Positions 31,001 to 45,656 of a stretch of 64,000 nt of DNA are shown one piece after another. The position numbers were made by a program, and so were the translations under genes. The DNA is from Mimachlamys varia (lineage: Eukaryota; Mollusca; Bivalvia; Pectinida; Pectinidae). The notes under the pieces were generated by a model. It made no database searches, had not been told where the DNA came from, and saw nothing but the letters and a program-made list of their open reading frames with translations. How positions within the stretch are numbered: position 1 is the first letter of the stretch; every line of letters begins with the position of its first letter. The DNA is taken from contig OX392538.1 in NCBI GenBank assembly GCA_947623455.1, positions 32,239,001 to 32,303,000 of the forward strand, in the 5' to 3' direction.

Positions 31001-34000
31001 TAATCATAATATATTGTAAATAACCAAACTCAGTGTCATGATCTCTGTATTGTGTATGTCAAAGTGAATTGACGGATCGAAAGTTTATTTCATGCATTTT
31101 GCTTACTGGAAAATCATATTATCACTGAATGTTGACACCAAAAATACTTTCATTGTATAAAATATCACAGAAATTTTGTTTCTCTTGCCTGAGATACATT
31201 TTTCATGTAGATAGTATTTAGCTCTGCATACAACTGCTTAATTATTTGTCATAATGGCCTCAAAACTTAATCACATATCTTCAATATCCTGATGTTTAAG
31301 CATTAATCATCATATTTGGGCATTGACAGTAATATAGCTGGCACTATGTTGTGAATATTGTATTTTGAACTAATGTATTCATGTCAACTTTTTCAGTTCA
31401 TTGTCAATATGCACTTTTGAAATCTTGATCATCTCCACAGAGAAACAGATTTATGCAATTAGCTGTTACAAGAAAGTTTTAAATCTCTCGTATTTATGCT
31501 GGAACAGAGGCTAAAACAGTTGTAGCACTAAGCACTTATTTTTGTGTACTTTGATTGTTTAAAAGTTTTCAATCACTTTCCATTGATACCAAAGTTTTGT
31601 GGAAAGCCGAAACTTGTTTCTCTACCTGCTAGTAAATCATTATAGGCTTACATTATACTACCCAAGTATCATGAAGCTACTTCTGTGAAAATACTGTAAA
31701 TATATGATTTGGTGTACTCAATTTTTTGCAAATAATTGAATTCCAACAGATATTGAAGCAATTGACAAATTCACAGTACTTGTATACGGTAATACATAGA
31801 AATTGCAAATAACCCATTCATAATTCAGCAGAAATATTTCACTGCGAAAACCGCTAAAATAAGATATCCGTTAAAATATGAACGTTTACAGTATTATCAT
31901 AATGAAAAAAATATATTAATGAACCATTAAAAGAACGACATCTGTAAAATACTACCCCATTGGAAATAGTAATGCATGTTGTTGAGTGTGTGTTTTTGTG
32001 TACTTTTCGTTTTGTTTGCTCAAGTGGTTATGCAGTTTAGTTCAACCATTTTCTATGCTCAGTTTCGTATTTTCCTTGTGTTGAAAAAGCCGTTTTCAGC
32101 CCAAATAACAGATACAACCTAAATGTGATTAATATTTGAAATTGAAAATCTGACTATTAAGTTGTTGAGTTAGGGTGCAGGTCAGGCCCCAATTTCATCA
32201 ACATTCCTTAACTTAAGGAAACTCCTTAACTTAAAAACCTCCATAGGAAAGCATTTAAGAATTTAAGGAAAGTTTCTTAACTAAGGATTTCCCCCTTAAA
32301 TTCTGTAATGCCTTCCTATGGAGATGTATAAGTTAAGGAGTTTCCTTAAGTTAAGGAACGTTGATGAAACCAGGGCCTGTGAAGTGGACAGTAGTGGACA
32401 TTGTGATAACAATGTTTGCTGTTCAGTTTAGTCCATTGTCAATGAGTTTATGCTGTTGTCAAACACTATCATAGACTCTGAGGAACGTTCAAGTATAAAA
32501 GAGGGTTATTAAACCACTATCTCTAATTATCTTTAGGTTTTCAAGCCTGAAGTTTTTGTATGTTGTTCAATTTGATTGTTTGATTTTTTTTAAATTCTTT
32601 TCATTTCAAATTTAACAATTTTTTTATGCGATTTAATTACTATCAACGTACTTATTTTGGCAAATTCAAAATTTAGCACATATTTGTTATTTCATTTAAA
32701 CAAATAAGCGCAATAATGAATTAGCAGATTCACAATAACTGCTGTAGAAAATAATATGCAGAAACTGTAATTAGCGCAATTATAACTAAGTCGAATTGTT
32801 CCAGCACAAAATCCCTGAAATAAGATTACCACTTAAATGTGTACATGTACAGTATAATGTGCTGCTTTTATAAAAATGAAAAGAAAATGAACAATACTGC
32901 AAAATTTAGTCGCGTTTTACCTTAATTAACTGGTCTTTGCCTCTCCCTTTCATAACGATTCAGTCCATTTTCATGTTTTAACAGACAAGTTTAACTCATT
33001 CGCCCCAGAAAGACACATTTGAACTCTTCCTATTCAAAGGATGGAATAGTTCATTATGTAATATCTGGGGTGAATGTCGTATGTAGTGTGTATAGTGTAA
33101 ATAAACATTAGTAGATCTACCTCACGACCTGCTGGGATTATGTAATCACTGGAGGGTAGAATCAAAGAACAACTGTAGGCATGCATGATTGATATACTCC
33201 AGTGAAATAATGTGAAACTGTTTTCTTTGGAATAAACAGTGGTTGGCCAAAAGTCTTTCTTTTTTCTTCTTTTGCTATATAGTCTTTGTATAACAAATTT
33301 TTCAGTGAATTTTCCTGACTTTGTTTATGGACAGATAATTTCAGTGTGATGCCATTTCTCTTTATATTGCTACCAATTGAAAGCAACATTAAAATGGGGT
33401 GTCAAAAATTTGATGTTATCAATAAATTATGACCTCTCTGGTCATACACATTTGAAAACAATGAAAATATTATGAAATGAACTTGGAAACAATTCTCTTT
33501 AAGTGAAAAATTTCATAAAACTTCATGCATGCAAGGGAAAATTCATTGCAAAAAGTCTGAAAAACAACAAAAAACATATAGCAAAATTAAAACATTTGAT
33601 AGACTTTTGCCACATAACTGTTTGTTGCATTCACAAAATTGTCCAAACTATGGTCTGTCCTGATTGGTCATTTATGAAGTTTTGTAATATCAAATTAAAT
33701 TAAGCCTCCAACATAGTGTTTGCTTTTTGTTGGCTGTTCAAAACTGCTTTTAGTAAAATATTCAATCAGGGCTTTATGATTAATGAAAGACATAAATATA
33801 CAGATATTTGCTGTATTCTGTTCTTAAAATAGTTTTTAAAACTGAAAGAGTGAATATATCTTTTTACATTTTCTCCAAATTAAATGAGAAGGATGAATGT
33901 TAATTTAGGCAAAGATAGATTTTATTGTCAAAGGTTGAAATTTTCATTGTATAGATGCAAAAGTCGTCTTACATCAAATAATGAATTATTTTATCTTATA

Positions 34001-37000
34001 GCACTTTCCATTTCACAGCTGTACATAAATGCTCTGTAATGCAAGTCTTCTTATGTTTGCTATATGTACAGTATATAAATATAAACCATTTGTACAGAAA
34101 AGGGACTTTACATACCACAGTTATATCTCGAATATAATAGCACATTTTCACTTTTCCTCTATAATAATAATCGTACCTTTGTTTCACAGGATCTACTCAA
34201 AATATTTCAAATGAACTATTCCAATCTTTTAATTGGAAGAGTTCAAATTTGTCTTCAGGGGTGAATGAGTTAAAACTCCATCCTATATGATTGTATGGTA
34301 GACAAAGTGAAAAAAAATTGTGACATAATTTTCATGGTATAAGCTAACTCTTGGTGAATTGCTACTTGTTTGTTAGATCTAATAATCATTTAAGATATTT
34401 GGATCCCGTTATTTGAAAAAAAAATATCTTAAATAATAACCATGACGTAAGGAATGTAGTTCCATTCACTCCCTCACCCCCGAGGTTTCATTATTAACTC
34501 TTCCAATCTCTGAATGGGAAGCGTTTAAATGTGTATTCAGGGGTGATTCAGTGAAACCATTAGATTTGAAATGTAATAATTTTGTGTAATAACTCGATCA
34601 CTTGTGTCACACCCGGTTAAGACTAAATGTAAGTGTTCCGTGATAGCTACTCAGTGGTAAGCTTCATTGTAAGCCTTGGTGTAAATATATGTTTATAAAA
34701 GAGTTTTATTTGTAAAGTATTTATTCTTCCATGATTCATGTTTGTAAATAAAATTTTAATGAACAATAACTTGATTATGACTTTGTTTCTGTCATAAATA
34801 TCTATAATTTACATGTAATTGCTTTGTCAAAATTTCAAGCTGAGAATATCCTGGCATGCAGAAAATGTCTGTCCATCCTTCTATCAGGTCCAGCCTGCTG
34901 TTGTACCGAACTGCATGATCTTATTAAATAATTTCTTTAAAATTCTAGTCTCCTACTGCACATGTTGTAACCATATGAAAAAAAGATATATCACTAAGGC
35001 TAGGTGATTATATTTCGAAGAAATGTAGTACCCCTAGGGCAGAAAGGATGAAACCCAAGCAGATGCATATTTAAAGTTGCACACTTATTTACGCGGCCAG
35101 TCATTAAGATATTCTACCTCTTGAACTAATACATCTCTGTTGTTAAGTTCAGTGTTCATCACGTTGTGTAGTGACTGTAAGTGGAGAGATGAATTGGATC
35201 ATACTGCTTGTACTAGACCAATTTTCCTCTGGTCTCGACACCATATCTGCTGTGGAGTCCCAACGCCAGACACCTACCTGTCAAAATGTCTAAGTCTGGA
35301 GTCAGACCCATAGGAACCCACACCAGACATTCGGGCTATGCTAGCTTGTACTAGGATTTCCTCATGTGTTCAATCTCCTCAGTGAAAACGAACTCGGTAA
35401 TTCAGGTCATGGCATAAAAACAGTGGAGATCCCGACCATATGCTTAACCATTATATGAATCAATTAACTTCCGTTGCGTATCGAGGCATGGTGACTTTCA
35501 ACCCGTGGGATGTAGCTATTCTGTCCGATACTATGCCCAGTCATCCCCATGGATAAACAACTGACACTATTTTCACTTTCACTTTCATGAGTAACTTACT
35601 TTTGCCGTGGTCGCAGCACAAGAAAATGAGCCAATCACGGCGTGTTTCATACGATTGTAGTCCCTACCGAAAATTTGTTCTGTCTAAGTACAGTGATTCT
35701 GAATAATTTAAATAGATAATTGTCGACATATTGTGCATTGAATGAAATGTATAGATATCTAACTTTACAAAAATATATACTTTTGATGGATTTTAATATA
35801 TATGATGGCGGATTGATATGGGGTCAAAAGTCAGAGGGTGTTCGCGTCCCATTTTGCTGGTTTGACATGTTAATTTCCGGTTGTCAGAAGCAGACGCCTG
35901 TAGCGAGCTAAAATGCACGAAACGAACTCCTGATAAATGTCATTTGAAGTCTTTGACATGTGTGTATCTGTGAATCCCGGCAGTTGTCACTGGTGTTGAA
36001 CTTCAAATATTAAAGTCATTTGCTTGAAAGCTTAGTAATAACATATAGTAAATTGTTTAGTTGAAACGATACACTGGTTCCCGTCTCTATAATAGTATAT
36101 CAAACTATTAAAAAATAGAAAAAAAATAATTGCGATCGCTTGGATGTCTGATTCTATAGGTTTGACGCTTGGGGGAGATAACCTAGAAGTAAAATTCAGT
36201 ATAGAAATTGTTCTCAAATATTTATGGGCTGTTAGCCAGTCTTATTTAACGACACAGGAGAGTTCCGAAATTGCAAACCAGCATTAACAAACAACCGTAA
36301 AATCAGTTGGCGCACACTTTCCCCGAATATAAGGGATTTAATGTATTACTTAAATGGAAACTGTAGTCAATGTAATGGACAGTGATGTGATGGAGAAGTT
36401 ACGAAATATTTTTGAAAACATGTCAAGATAACTTTTCTAGAGATTTGGTGCCTTGCTTTAGGGACCTGACCGACTTTTCCTTTGATTTTTACTTAACATT
36501 TGCGAGTTGAAGCTTAATTTAAACAATGAACAAAGGGCAATTGGGATCTGGCGGCATACTGTAAGGAGAAGGTCACAGCGTTCTACGTTTAAGGCTGGTT
36601 TCCGACATCCATGTATCTGGACAAATTATGAATTACGTAAGATTTAAACGGGAAATTAGCGGGTTTTTTTTCCATTTGATTATTTTCTTAAAAGTAGTAC
36701 ACCATTTCCCTCATTCACGCGCATGCTTTAGAATTACTGACATTCGTATGCTTTGTGTTGAAATTTTAAAACGCAAAATATCTAAATTATTTTTTTTATT
36801 TTCATTTTAAAAAAAAATCAGATTTTTCACCAATACATCATAAGACATAAACAAACATACATACTATCACACCCTTACTTTCCTTCACAGAATATCTAAA
36901 TTAGATATTAGATGCGGCGAAGCTAATGGGCGTACCATCTACGTTGTTTACTACAATCAATTTCTGTCATAGTATCAATAGATAGTTATGAATGTCATTG

Positions 37001-37069
37001 GGCTTCGGATACTATCTTTTTATGCTTTACGTTTATTTGTGCCTGTGTTGTTTGCGCGCTTGTTCGTAA

Positions 37070-38297
37070 CTCAGCTTGGGCTGATGGTTATCATCCTGCA
37101 GAATAGACCTAAACTCACACAGTCTATATCTCACCAGCCTAGCACAGCTTAGGGCTGATGATTACCATCTTGTAGAATAGACCTGAACTCCAACACTCTA
37201 TATCTCACCAGCCTAGCACAGCTTAGGGCTGATGATTACCATCTTGTAGAATAGACCTGTACTCCAACACTCTATATCTCACCAGCCTAGCTCAGCTTAG
37301 GGCTGATGATTACCATCTTGTAGAATAGACCTGTACTCCAACACTCTATATCTCACCAGCCTAGCTCAGCTTAGGGCTGATGATCACCATCTTGTAGAAT
37401 AGACCTGAACTCCAACACTCTATATCTCACCAGCCTAGCTCAGCTTAGGGCTGATGATTACCATCTTGTAGAATAGACCTGAACTCCAACACTCTATATC
37501 TCACCAGCCTAACACAGCTTAGGGCTGATGATTACCACCTTGTAGAATAGACCTGAACTCCAACACTCTATATCTCACCAGCCTAGCACAGCTTAGGGCT
37601 GATGATTACCATCTTGTAGAATAGACCTGAACTCCAACACTCTATATCTCACCAGCCTAGCTCAGCTTAGGGCTGATGATTACCATCTTGTAGAATAGAC
37701 CTGAACTCCAACACTCTATATCTCACCAGCCTAACACAGCTTAGGGCTGATGATTACCACCTTGTAGAATAGACCTGAACTCCAACACTCTATATCTCAC
37801 CAGCCTAGCACAGCTTAGGGCTGATGATTACCATCTTGTAGAATAGACCTGAACTCCAACACTCTATATCTCACCAGCCTAGCTCAGCTTAGGGCTGATG
37901 ATTACCATCTTGTAGAATAGACCTGAACTCCAACACTCTATATCTCACCAGCCTAGCACAGCTTAGGGCTGATGATTACCATCTTGTAGAATAGACCTGA
38001 ACTCCAACACTCTATATCTCACCAGCCTAGCTCAGCTTAGCGCTGATGATTACCACCTTGTAGAATAGACCTGAACTCCAACACTCTATATCTCACCAGC
38101 CTAGCACAGCTTAGGGCTGATGATTACCATCTTGTAGAATAGACCTGAACTCCAACACTCTATATCTCACCAGCCTAGCTCAGCTTAGCGCTGATGATTA
38201 CCACCTTGTAGAATAGACCTGAACTCCAACACTCTATATCTCACCAGCCTAGCTCAGCTTGGGGCTGATGGTTACCATCCTCTAGAATAGACCTGAA
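37070..38297 (+). repeat. 74-bp minisatellite, unit 2 copy
   Basis: Same array as 21863-23090, offset 15,207 bp, with the same order of variant units as far as I read. Confidence 0.92.
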
Positions 38298-38608
38298 ATA
38301 TAATTATTATTTTACATTTTAACTTAATATCTATAAAACTGCAAAAATATAAATCATTATAGCATAATAATTTTCTATGTAGATATATATATACAGTATA
38401 ACCTGTCTAAACCAGAAACCACTTGGATCAAACTTTTCGGCCGCCTTACACAGGTGGCCAATTTGTAAATGAATGATGTAAATGAAAGTGAAAAAGTGAG
38501 GATCGAATAGTAAGAATGCATTAGACATAATTTCGGATGAAACAGGGCCAGTTTTGACTGGTTATACTGTAGTACCCTATTATAGTAGTGTTTGTTTTTG
38601 TGTTACAG

Positions 38609-38675
38609 CTAACAAACCTGGAGTGGAAACCTCCAAACACAGGCGGGACCTTTATACAGACAGTTTGCGAGGAAG
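38609..38675 (+). pseudogene. Orphan ATG9 exon 14, unit 2 copy
   Basis: Same as 23402-23468, offset 15,207 bp. Confidence 0.87.
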
Positions 38676-39839
38676 GTAATAAATTCCTCTTAATGTCATG
38701 CTTTTTTAAATCACTTACATAAAACATCCAGAAATTAGGTCATTTCCATTGATTTTAGATACAACTTGTAGAAAACATTGCATAGAAAATTAAAAAAAAA
38801 TAGTTTTTTGAGAAAAAGTGATATCTCTATAGATTGAAACATCTTCATATGTACATTGAATAGCTGACTTTTAGTTATGGAGATTGAAAATGAACTAGAT
38901 TTTGTGGAAAAACATGTTTCTCTTAATGTCACATTCCTGTTAATGTCATGTTTTGTCTGACAAATACAACATGATACTAGAAATTGTTGGCTAACAATTT
39001 GATGGGCTTTTCACCTATAATCTATATCAATTATCAAAAGATTTCAGTATCTGCCGGTCGTAAAAGCACTCGTCCCGACAATGGGAAAATCTCTCCTCCA
39101 GTTTCATATGTTCCGACAATCAGATGAGATTTGTTTAAACATGTCCCGATAATCAAGTGAGATATTTCTGCTACGATGTCTCGGTAATAACGTGTATAGA
39201 TGTATTACAACAACAAAAAAAGAAGAAATTAAAAAAAAAATTCTGCTGAGTGTTCCGCCCAGGAATCGAACCCGGGTCTCCATCGTAATAAACTATAGCT
39301 CTACTATTTGAGCCAAAGCGGCTAGTAATAATGCTCATCCGTTAATTCAGTGACACAGACCGTATTTTACACTATTAAGGACTCGCACAACTAAATCAGC
39401 CTATCACGGCGTGTTTGATACGTTTGTAGTCCCTAATGAAAATTTGTTCCGGCTAAGTACAGTGATTCTGAGTAATTTAAATAGGTAATTGTTGACATAT
39501 TCTGCATTGAATGAAATCTATAGATATTTAACTTTACAAAAATGTATACTTTTGGTAGATTTTGATATGTGATGGCGGATTGATATGGGGTCAAATGTCA
39601 GAGGGTGTTGCCGTCCCATTTCACTGGTTTGACATGTAAATTTCCAGTTGTCCTAAGCAGACGCCTGTAGCGAGCTAATATGCCAGTAAATTCCTCATGA
39701 GTATTATGTTGTGTTCTCTCTATATGACCAGTATTGTGTTGATTTGTGTTACAGTAATGTCGCTTTCTTTGCGGGCTCTGTACTAGCTGTACTGGTGGTT
39801 CTCTCTATATGACCAGTATTGTGTTGATTTGTGTTACAG

Positions 39840-42800
39840 AAATGTCGCTTTCTTTGCGGGCTCTGTACTAGCTGTACTGGTGGTTCTGTCCGTGTATGAC
39901 GAGGATGTCCTTAGTGTGGAGCATGTCCTCACCACCGTCTCATTAGCAGGTAAGTAGATACACTCAACACAATGTACTGTTTATAAACAGTAGCATATAG
40001 TTTGTTTCATGATCAGAAAATAATATAGAAGCATGAAACAGTTACTATGAATATGAAACTTTTTTATACTGGCCTGAAAATAGCTTAAATACATAATTTC
40101 CAAAAAAAAAAAGAAAAGATTTTTGGTCAAGTGGTTAAGGTGTCTTATGTTCTGCTACCACTAGTGCTCCTCATCCTGGTCGCATGTTTTAGGCCGAAGT
40201 GGGGCAGTCGCCAGGCTATTAATGGTCATTGGTTTTACTCCGGGAACTCCAGCTTTCATCCAACAGATAAACCTTGTTTGTCCTTAAATGACCTTAGCTG
40301 TTAATCGAATATAAAACAACAACAAATCTAACTTTATTTACGATTTATTACAAATTCATGTTTTAACAGGTCTGGTTGTGACAGCCTGTCGGGTCCTGAT
40401 CCCAGATGAGGTAAGTCCTGGATTATACAAGAAGTACCAGATGTAGATATTAAAGTATGTGATATGATTCAATTGACGCGTGAAAAAATGATACATTATT
40501 TCTGATAAGTGTTATTTATCCCCTGAAACTGCAGATTTTATTTAGCTATATGCCTATAATTCAGTCCAAGGTGCGTTTGTTTATCGTGAAATATTTCTGT
40601 GCCTCCTGTGCCAGTTCAACTGGTTGTGTGAATGCAGCCTTCGACTCCCCGATACATTGTATTGTAACAATGATTTCTCCCTAGCATATAGCACAGGGGT
40701 ACATTCGCACTACGGGTTGAACCAGCTGAACCAGTTGAACCTGCATCGAAAACACCAGGCACAAATTTGGACCGAGGCTGACCTCTGGAAAATCTGGCAC
40801 CTGTGGTTTGAGGGGTCCGGACAAACCTGGCCGAAACTAAATTGGTGACTATTGCTAATTTGTGTTCTTTATTTCTTAAACAATGTCATTCCAGATGAAG
40901 ATGTAAAAATATGTTATATTAAGTGGACGTGTGAAATAACGGCATTTTATTATTAATATGTCATTGATTTCTGCTTCGAAACTGTGGATTTTTAGTTCTG
41001 TCTATGGTTTGGCCGAGTGCGTTCGTTTATCGTGGTTTATTTCTGTGCCTCATGTGCCTGTTCAACCTGTAGCACGAATGTACCCCAGTATAACAATGAT
41101 TTCTCCCTAGCATATAGTACAGTATAACAATAATTTCTCCCCAGCACATGGTATACTGTCCAGAGGTTCTGATGAGGAACATACTCTCCCACATTCACTA
41201 CATACCAGACTACTGGAAGGGGAACGCCCACACCTACAAAGTCCGCGATGAGTTTGCCATCCTCTTTCAGTACAAACTAGTAAGTAACATGATGTAATCT
41301 TACGTTGTTTTCCTGTCATTTCAGCAAACCAATATTAACACCAAAATGTCACTTTTAATACTACATAGGTGTTTTTCAAAGGGTTCTTATTGTCACAAAA
41401 TAATTTTTTGCATAAACACACCAATAAATTGATTAGGAAATCAATCTATCTTTAAGCTTACCATATATAGAAAAATATTCTATAGCCACTCAAACTAAAT
41501 TTCTCCGAAAATGACTTGCAAAAAGTAATTACTTCATGTTGCAAAAATAAGAAATTGTGGGGAAAAAGAAAAGACGTAAGCATATATTACAGATACTACT
41601 TAAGATCTTCATGGAAGAGAAAATATTTGACATGTCAATTGTGTGTTATACACTACTAGACCATAGACCGAAATATTTGCTAATTTTGTAGTGTGTAGGT
41701 ATACATTTTGTTCTTGTCAGTGGAAATATACATAGCTTGTATACGATTATTTACAGTATATCGAAGAAAGGTATGAACATATATGAACTCAAAAAAATTA
41801 TCCAGTTAGTTGGTAAAAAGGGATAGAAAGAGAAAATAGACATGAAATTCCATCTTAAATAAATGCATACCTCGACTGACCATTTTGAAAAGATTGAGGT
41901 AACAAAATTTCATCCAAATGACCACTGAAGTGCATGTACACAATGAGTTATGTACGAGTTGACAATGAAAATTGATTTTGATTTGGCTACGCTGTAATAC
42001 GCTTCTGACAAAGTCAAGTCGTGAAAACATAACAACATGGGTGATAGTTTTCCGTTTTGTGATGGAGTTCTGTTTTTTTTACACCTGGATGGTCAATAAA
42101 TTTATTTCCAGTTTTTCAGCTTTTTCTTATTTTGAATTATTTTCAGTTTTTCATTTATTTTTTACTTTCACCCAAGTTACAATACATGTATAAAAGTTTT
42201 TGTTTGTGTTACATGTATCTTCCCACAATCCATACTTTGCGAACTGGAAGAAATTGTTTAGAAATGACTGACTGCTTTTGCTTGGTTACAGTCCTACCTA
42301 CTGGAAGAGCTGGTCAGTCCCTTGGTCACTCCGTTCATCCTGTGTCTGTCCCTCAGACACAAGTCGCTGGAGATCGTGGACTTCTTCCGTAACTTTACAG
42401 TAACTGTGGTAGGAGTAGGGGATGTATGCTCCTTTGCTCAGATGGATGTGAGGAAACATGGCCACCCAGAGGTGAGTGGACACTCTCATACAAGTATTAA
42501 GGTAAACATAATATACAGAAATGAAGGATCCTCAACATCAAAAGTGGTTGTGTTCTTTTATTTCAGTTCAGGGATCGTCTACTTGTTTTGACCGCTAGAT
42601 GGCCCTCATCAGCTCCTAGCTGTCAAAACGAGTAGAGAATTCCTATTGATCTTGAGGATCCTTTATTTTACAAATACAGACTTTGTTTGAGGGCAATCCA
42701 TGGCTTTACGGACCTGACCAGGACAATATTCACCGAGGCCGAAGGCCGAGGTGAATATTGTCCAGTTCAGGTCCGTAAAACCATGGATTGCCCGAAACTA

Positions 42801-45656
42801 AAGTCTATATTTACTTTATTATATGACTTTGCTGATTTGTCTTTAAAAAAACAGAAACAGAAATAAATTTCAACAAATTTATCAACAACATTGAAAATTC
42901 ATGTCAACAATAAAGAATAAGCCAAGGGAAATATTGTCAGAATCAGAATATTCTCAGAATCGCGTGTTATTTCACATTTCAGTTGTAATTAATTGTTATA
43001 TTTGAAAAATTATAGAATACAAACAATGCGGTAAATCGAACCGAGTAATTTGATTGGTCGAAAATATCTCAGGACTGATTACACAATATCTATTTTTAGC
43101 AGAAGTTAATATAACATTCCGCGGACCTGGCGATACGTTATATTGACTTCTCGGTGATGCTGTGGGGTGTTTCAAAGGAAATATTTGATGTCATGTGATC
43201 TCATTAGGACCAATGAGTAAAAGTGAGACATACCAGTCATATAATAATGCTATATATTATGTTTACCTCATGGTAAAGACCTCTACTACCATTTGGTATC
43301 CATCTATTGGAATATTGCCGCATGAGTGTTTGTTCTTTCACCTAACTAAGTTCTGAGGTAGTATTGATTGCAGGCACTCAAAGATGACGTAACACACACA
43401 TATGCTGCACCTTTTAAATGTAGAAACAGATACAGTATGCCGAAAAAAATGAATTAAACTGCATCATACAGCTGTTTCATCCCTTCTGGGACTTGTCAGT
43501 GATTCTAGGGGCCAAAAGGTGGAAATGTAAAATGAGGGGGATCTCCCTCATTGGAGGTTTCAGAGGCTAACTCCTATGTGGGTGCAGGGTATATATATGT
43601 GAGCCCCTACTCACTTTGTTTCTATTTGTTTACAAATCATGTTACATTGAATGTTGCTTTGTTTTACACAGTGGGCACACAAGGTGAATACCGATGCCAA
43701 CCAATACAACCAGGCAGAGGACGGCAAGACAGAGTTATCCCTCATGCACTTCCACGTAAGTATGGCACAGCATAAAACAGTCTCCTGACGTACCCTTGCA
43801 ACAAGGTTTCCCAGGGTATATAAAGATCTACCTGTATGTTTGTATTTCAACATTTTGCATTCCAAAACTAGGTCACTGTTACTTTACTATAAACTTCAAA
43901 GTTCGAGTAGATTATAATTATACATTTTAACTTAATTTCTATAAAACTGCAAAAATATCATTCTTTATAGCATAACAATTTTTTACGTAGATATATATAC
44001 AGTATAACCTGTCTAAACCACAATCTTTTCGGCCGATTTACACAGGTGGCCAATTTGTAAATGAGTGATAAAGTGAAGATAAAAATGTGGGGATCGAACA
44101 GTAAGGTTGCAATAGACATGGTTTCGGATGAAACAGGGACCAGGTTTAACTGGTTATACTGTAGTACCCTGTTATAGTAGTGTTTGTGTTTGTGTTACAG
44201 CTAACAAACCCGGAGTGGAAACCTCCAAACACAGGCGGGACCTTTATACAGACTGTCCGTGAGGAAGGTAGGTCATATAATAAAACAGTTATTGACCTTT
44301 GTTTTGGGTAAATATGAGGATTTACCAATCTTCGAAAAGATAATTTCCCTGCGGCCTGATAAATAATTGTATACTGTTTATAGAATAGCAAGGTCACAGT
44401 AGTTCAAGGGTAATTATGACCTCACAATGTTATGTATCCATAGTGTCACAATGTTTACCTAGCAACTATAAAAGTTTTAAAGGCTTCCTGATGATGGCCG
44501 CCAAGCAGTCAACCACAATCTAGATCACAGTAAAGAAAATAACTATTCTTGGATGTTGATAAGACTTTTTATCTTCATATTATAATTACTATCTTTGTTT
44601 GAATCGATTGCTTCATATTAATTTTGTTTTCAGCCCAAAAAGAGATGTCGTCCTTGGGTACTGCTCAGTCTGAAATGCCTGGTGTGATACAGGGCATGTT
44701 TAACTCCCACCTCCCAAGTCTGGGCCTGCTTCCTAGTACACTCAACCAAGGAATGGGGGTAGGTCTAGTACATATATAATTATGCAAAAACATATTTATT
44801 TTTTGGTGCACTCATGTTTTAGAACAAATGATGAGTTGATTTTATCACAATACTGGCTGTAAAAAGCAAAAAATAGAAACTGTAATTAGTACAATCATTA
44901 TTCAGTAGAATGCATTCAGCACGAAAAATTGCTTAAATAAATTCTCTGCTAAAATATGTTCAGTTACATTGTGTGTAACGGGAAAAGGAATAGTGTTCTT
45001 GCACCAGGGATGGATCCCTTGATCACCAGACTCAAGGAAGTTTCTAGATTTTTCAGAAAAATAGGTTTGAAATTTCTGTTTTTCCTTTTCAGTACAACAG
45101 TTTAGCATCAAGTATAGCCATGCAGAGTACCCTGTATTCTCCGACCACGGCATCAGCTGCCCCCACAGGAGCCCCCGGAGGCCACCACGGGGTACACCAC
45201 AGACTGAAGGGGGGTATATCCCAGATTGAGGGGCCCCTAGGGGCAGGGAACATCGGTATGTTGAGCAGCATGACCAGCTCTGGCAGTTTACAGGGAAGTG
45301 GTATAGGAATAGTCCCTCACAGTGCTCAGCCCCGTGTGGACGAGGGCACCTTGGAAATGATGTCACATGACATGAGCTTCAGTGCATTGTACTTACATGA
45401 CCATCAGTTCAAGAGGTCGCGGGGTCAAAGTGGCGGGGAAAACCTTGATGACATTCGTGCCCGTGCCATGTGGCAACGACAGGACAGTAACCAGCCGACA
45501 ACACATGTCCCGATGGTGCACATTCCGGAGACGCCACAAGAGGAGACCCATGGCGAGTCGATATCTCATGTACCAAGTACTGCTGGGGAGGAAGAACAGT
45601 CTATATCTCACCAGCCTAGCTCCGCTAGTGGTGATGGTTATCATCCACTAGAATAG
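39840..45656 (+). pseudogene. ATG9: ATG9 copy 3, 5'-truncated (exons 9-16)
   Basis: Exons: 39840-39949, 40370-40410, 41145-41279, 42292-42471, 43672-43755, 44201-44267, 44634-44758, 45093-45656. I find no difference from copy 2 in any exon. The single base change found in this unit (40845) lies in the intronic MITE. Confidence 0.85.

Larger units (their letters stand above)
28080..43286 (+). repeat. Tandem 15,207-bp unit 2
   Basis: Second full unit. All landmarks compared (exons, ORFs, repeats) are offset by exactly 15,207 bp from unit 1, so there is no net indel. The only base difference I found is G at 40845 where units 1 and 3 have C (25638, 56052). Confidence 0.93.
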
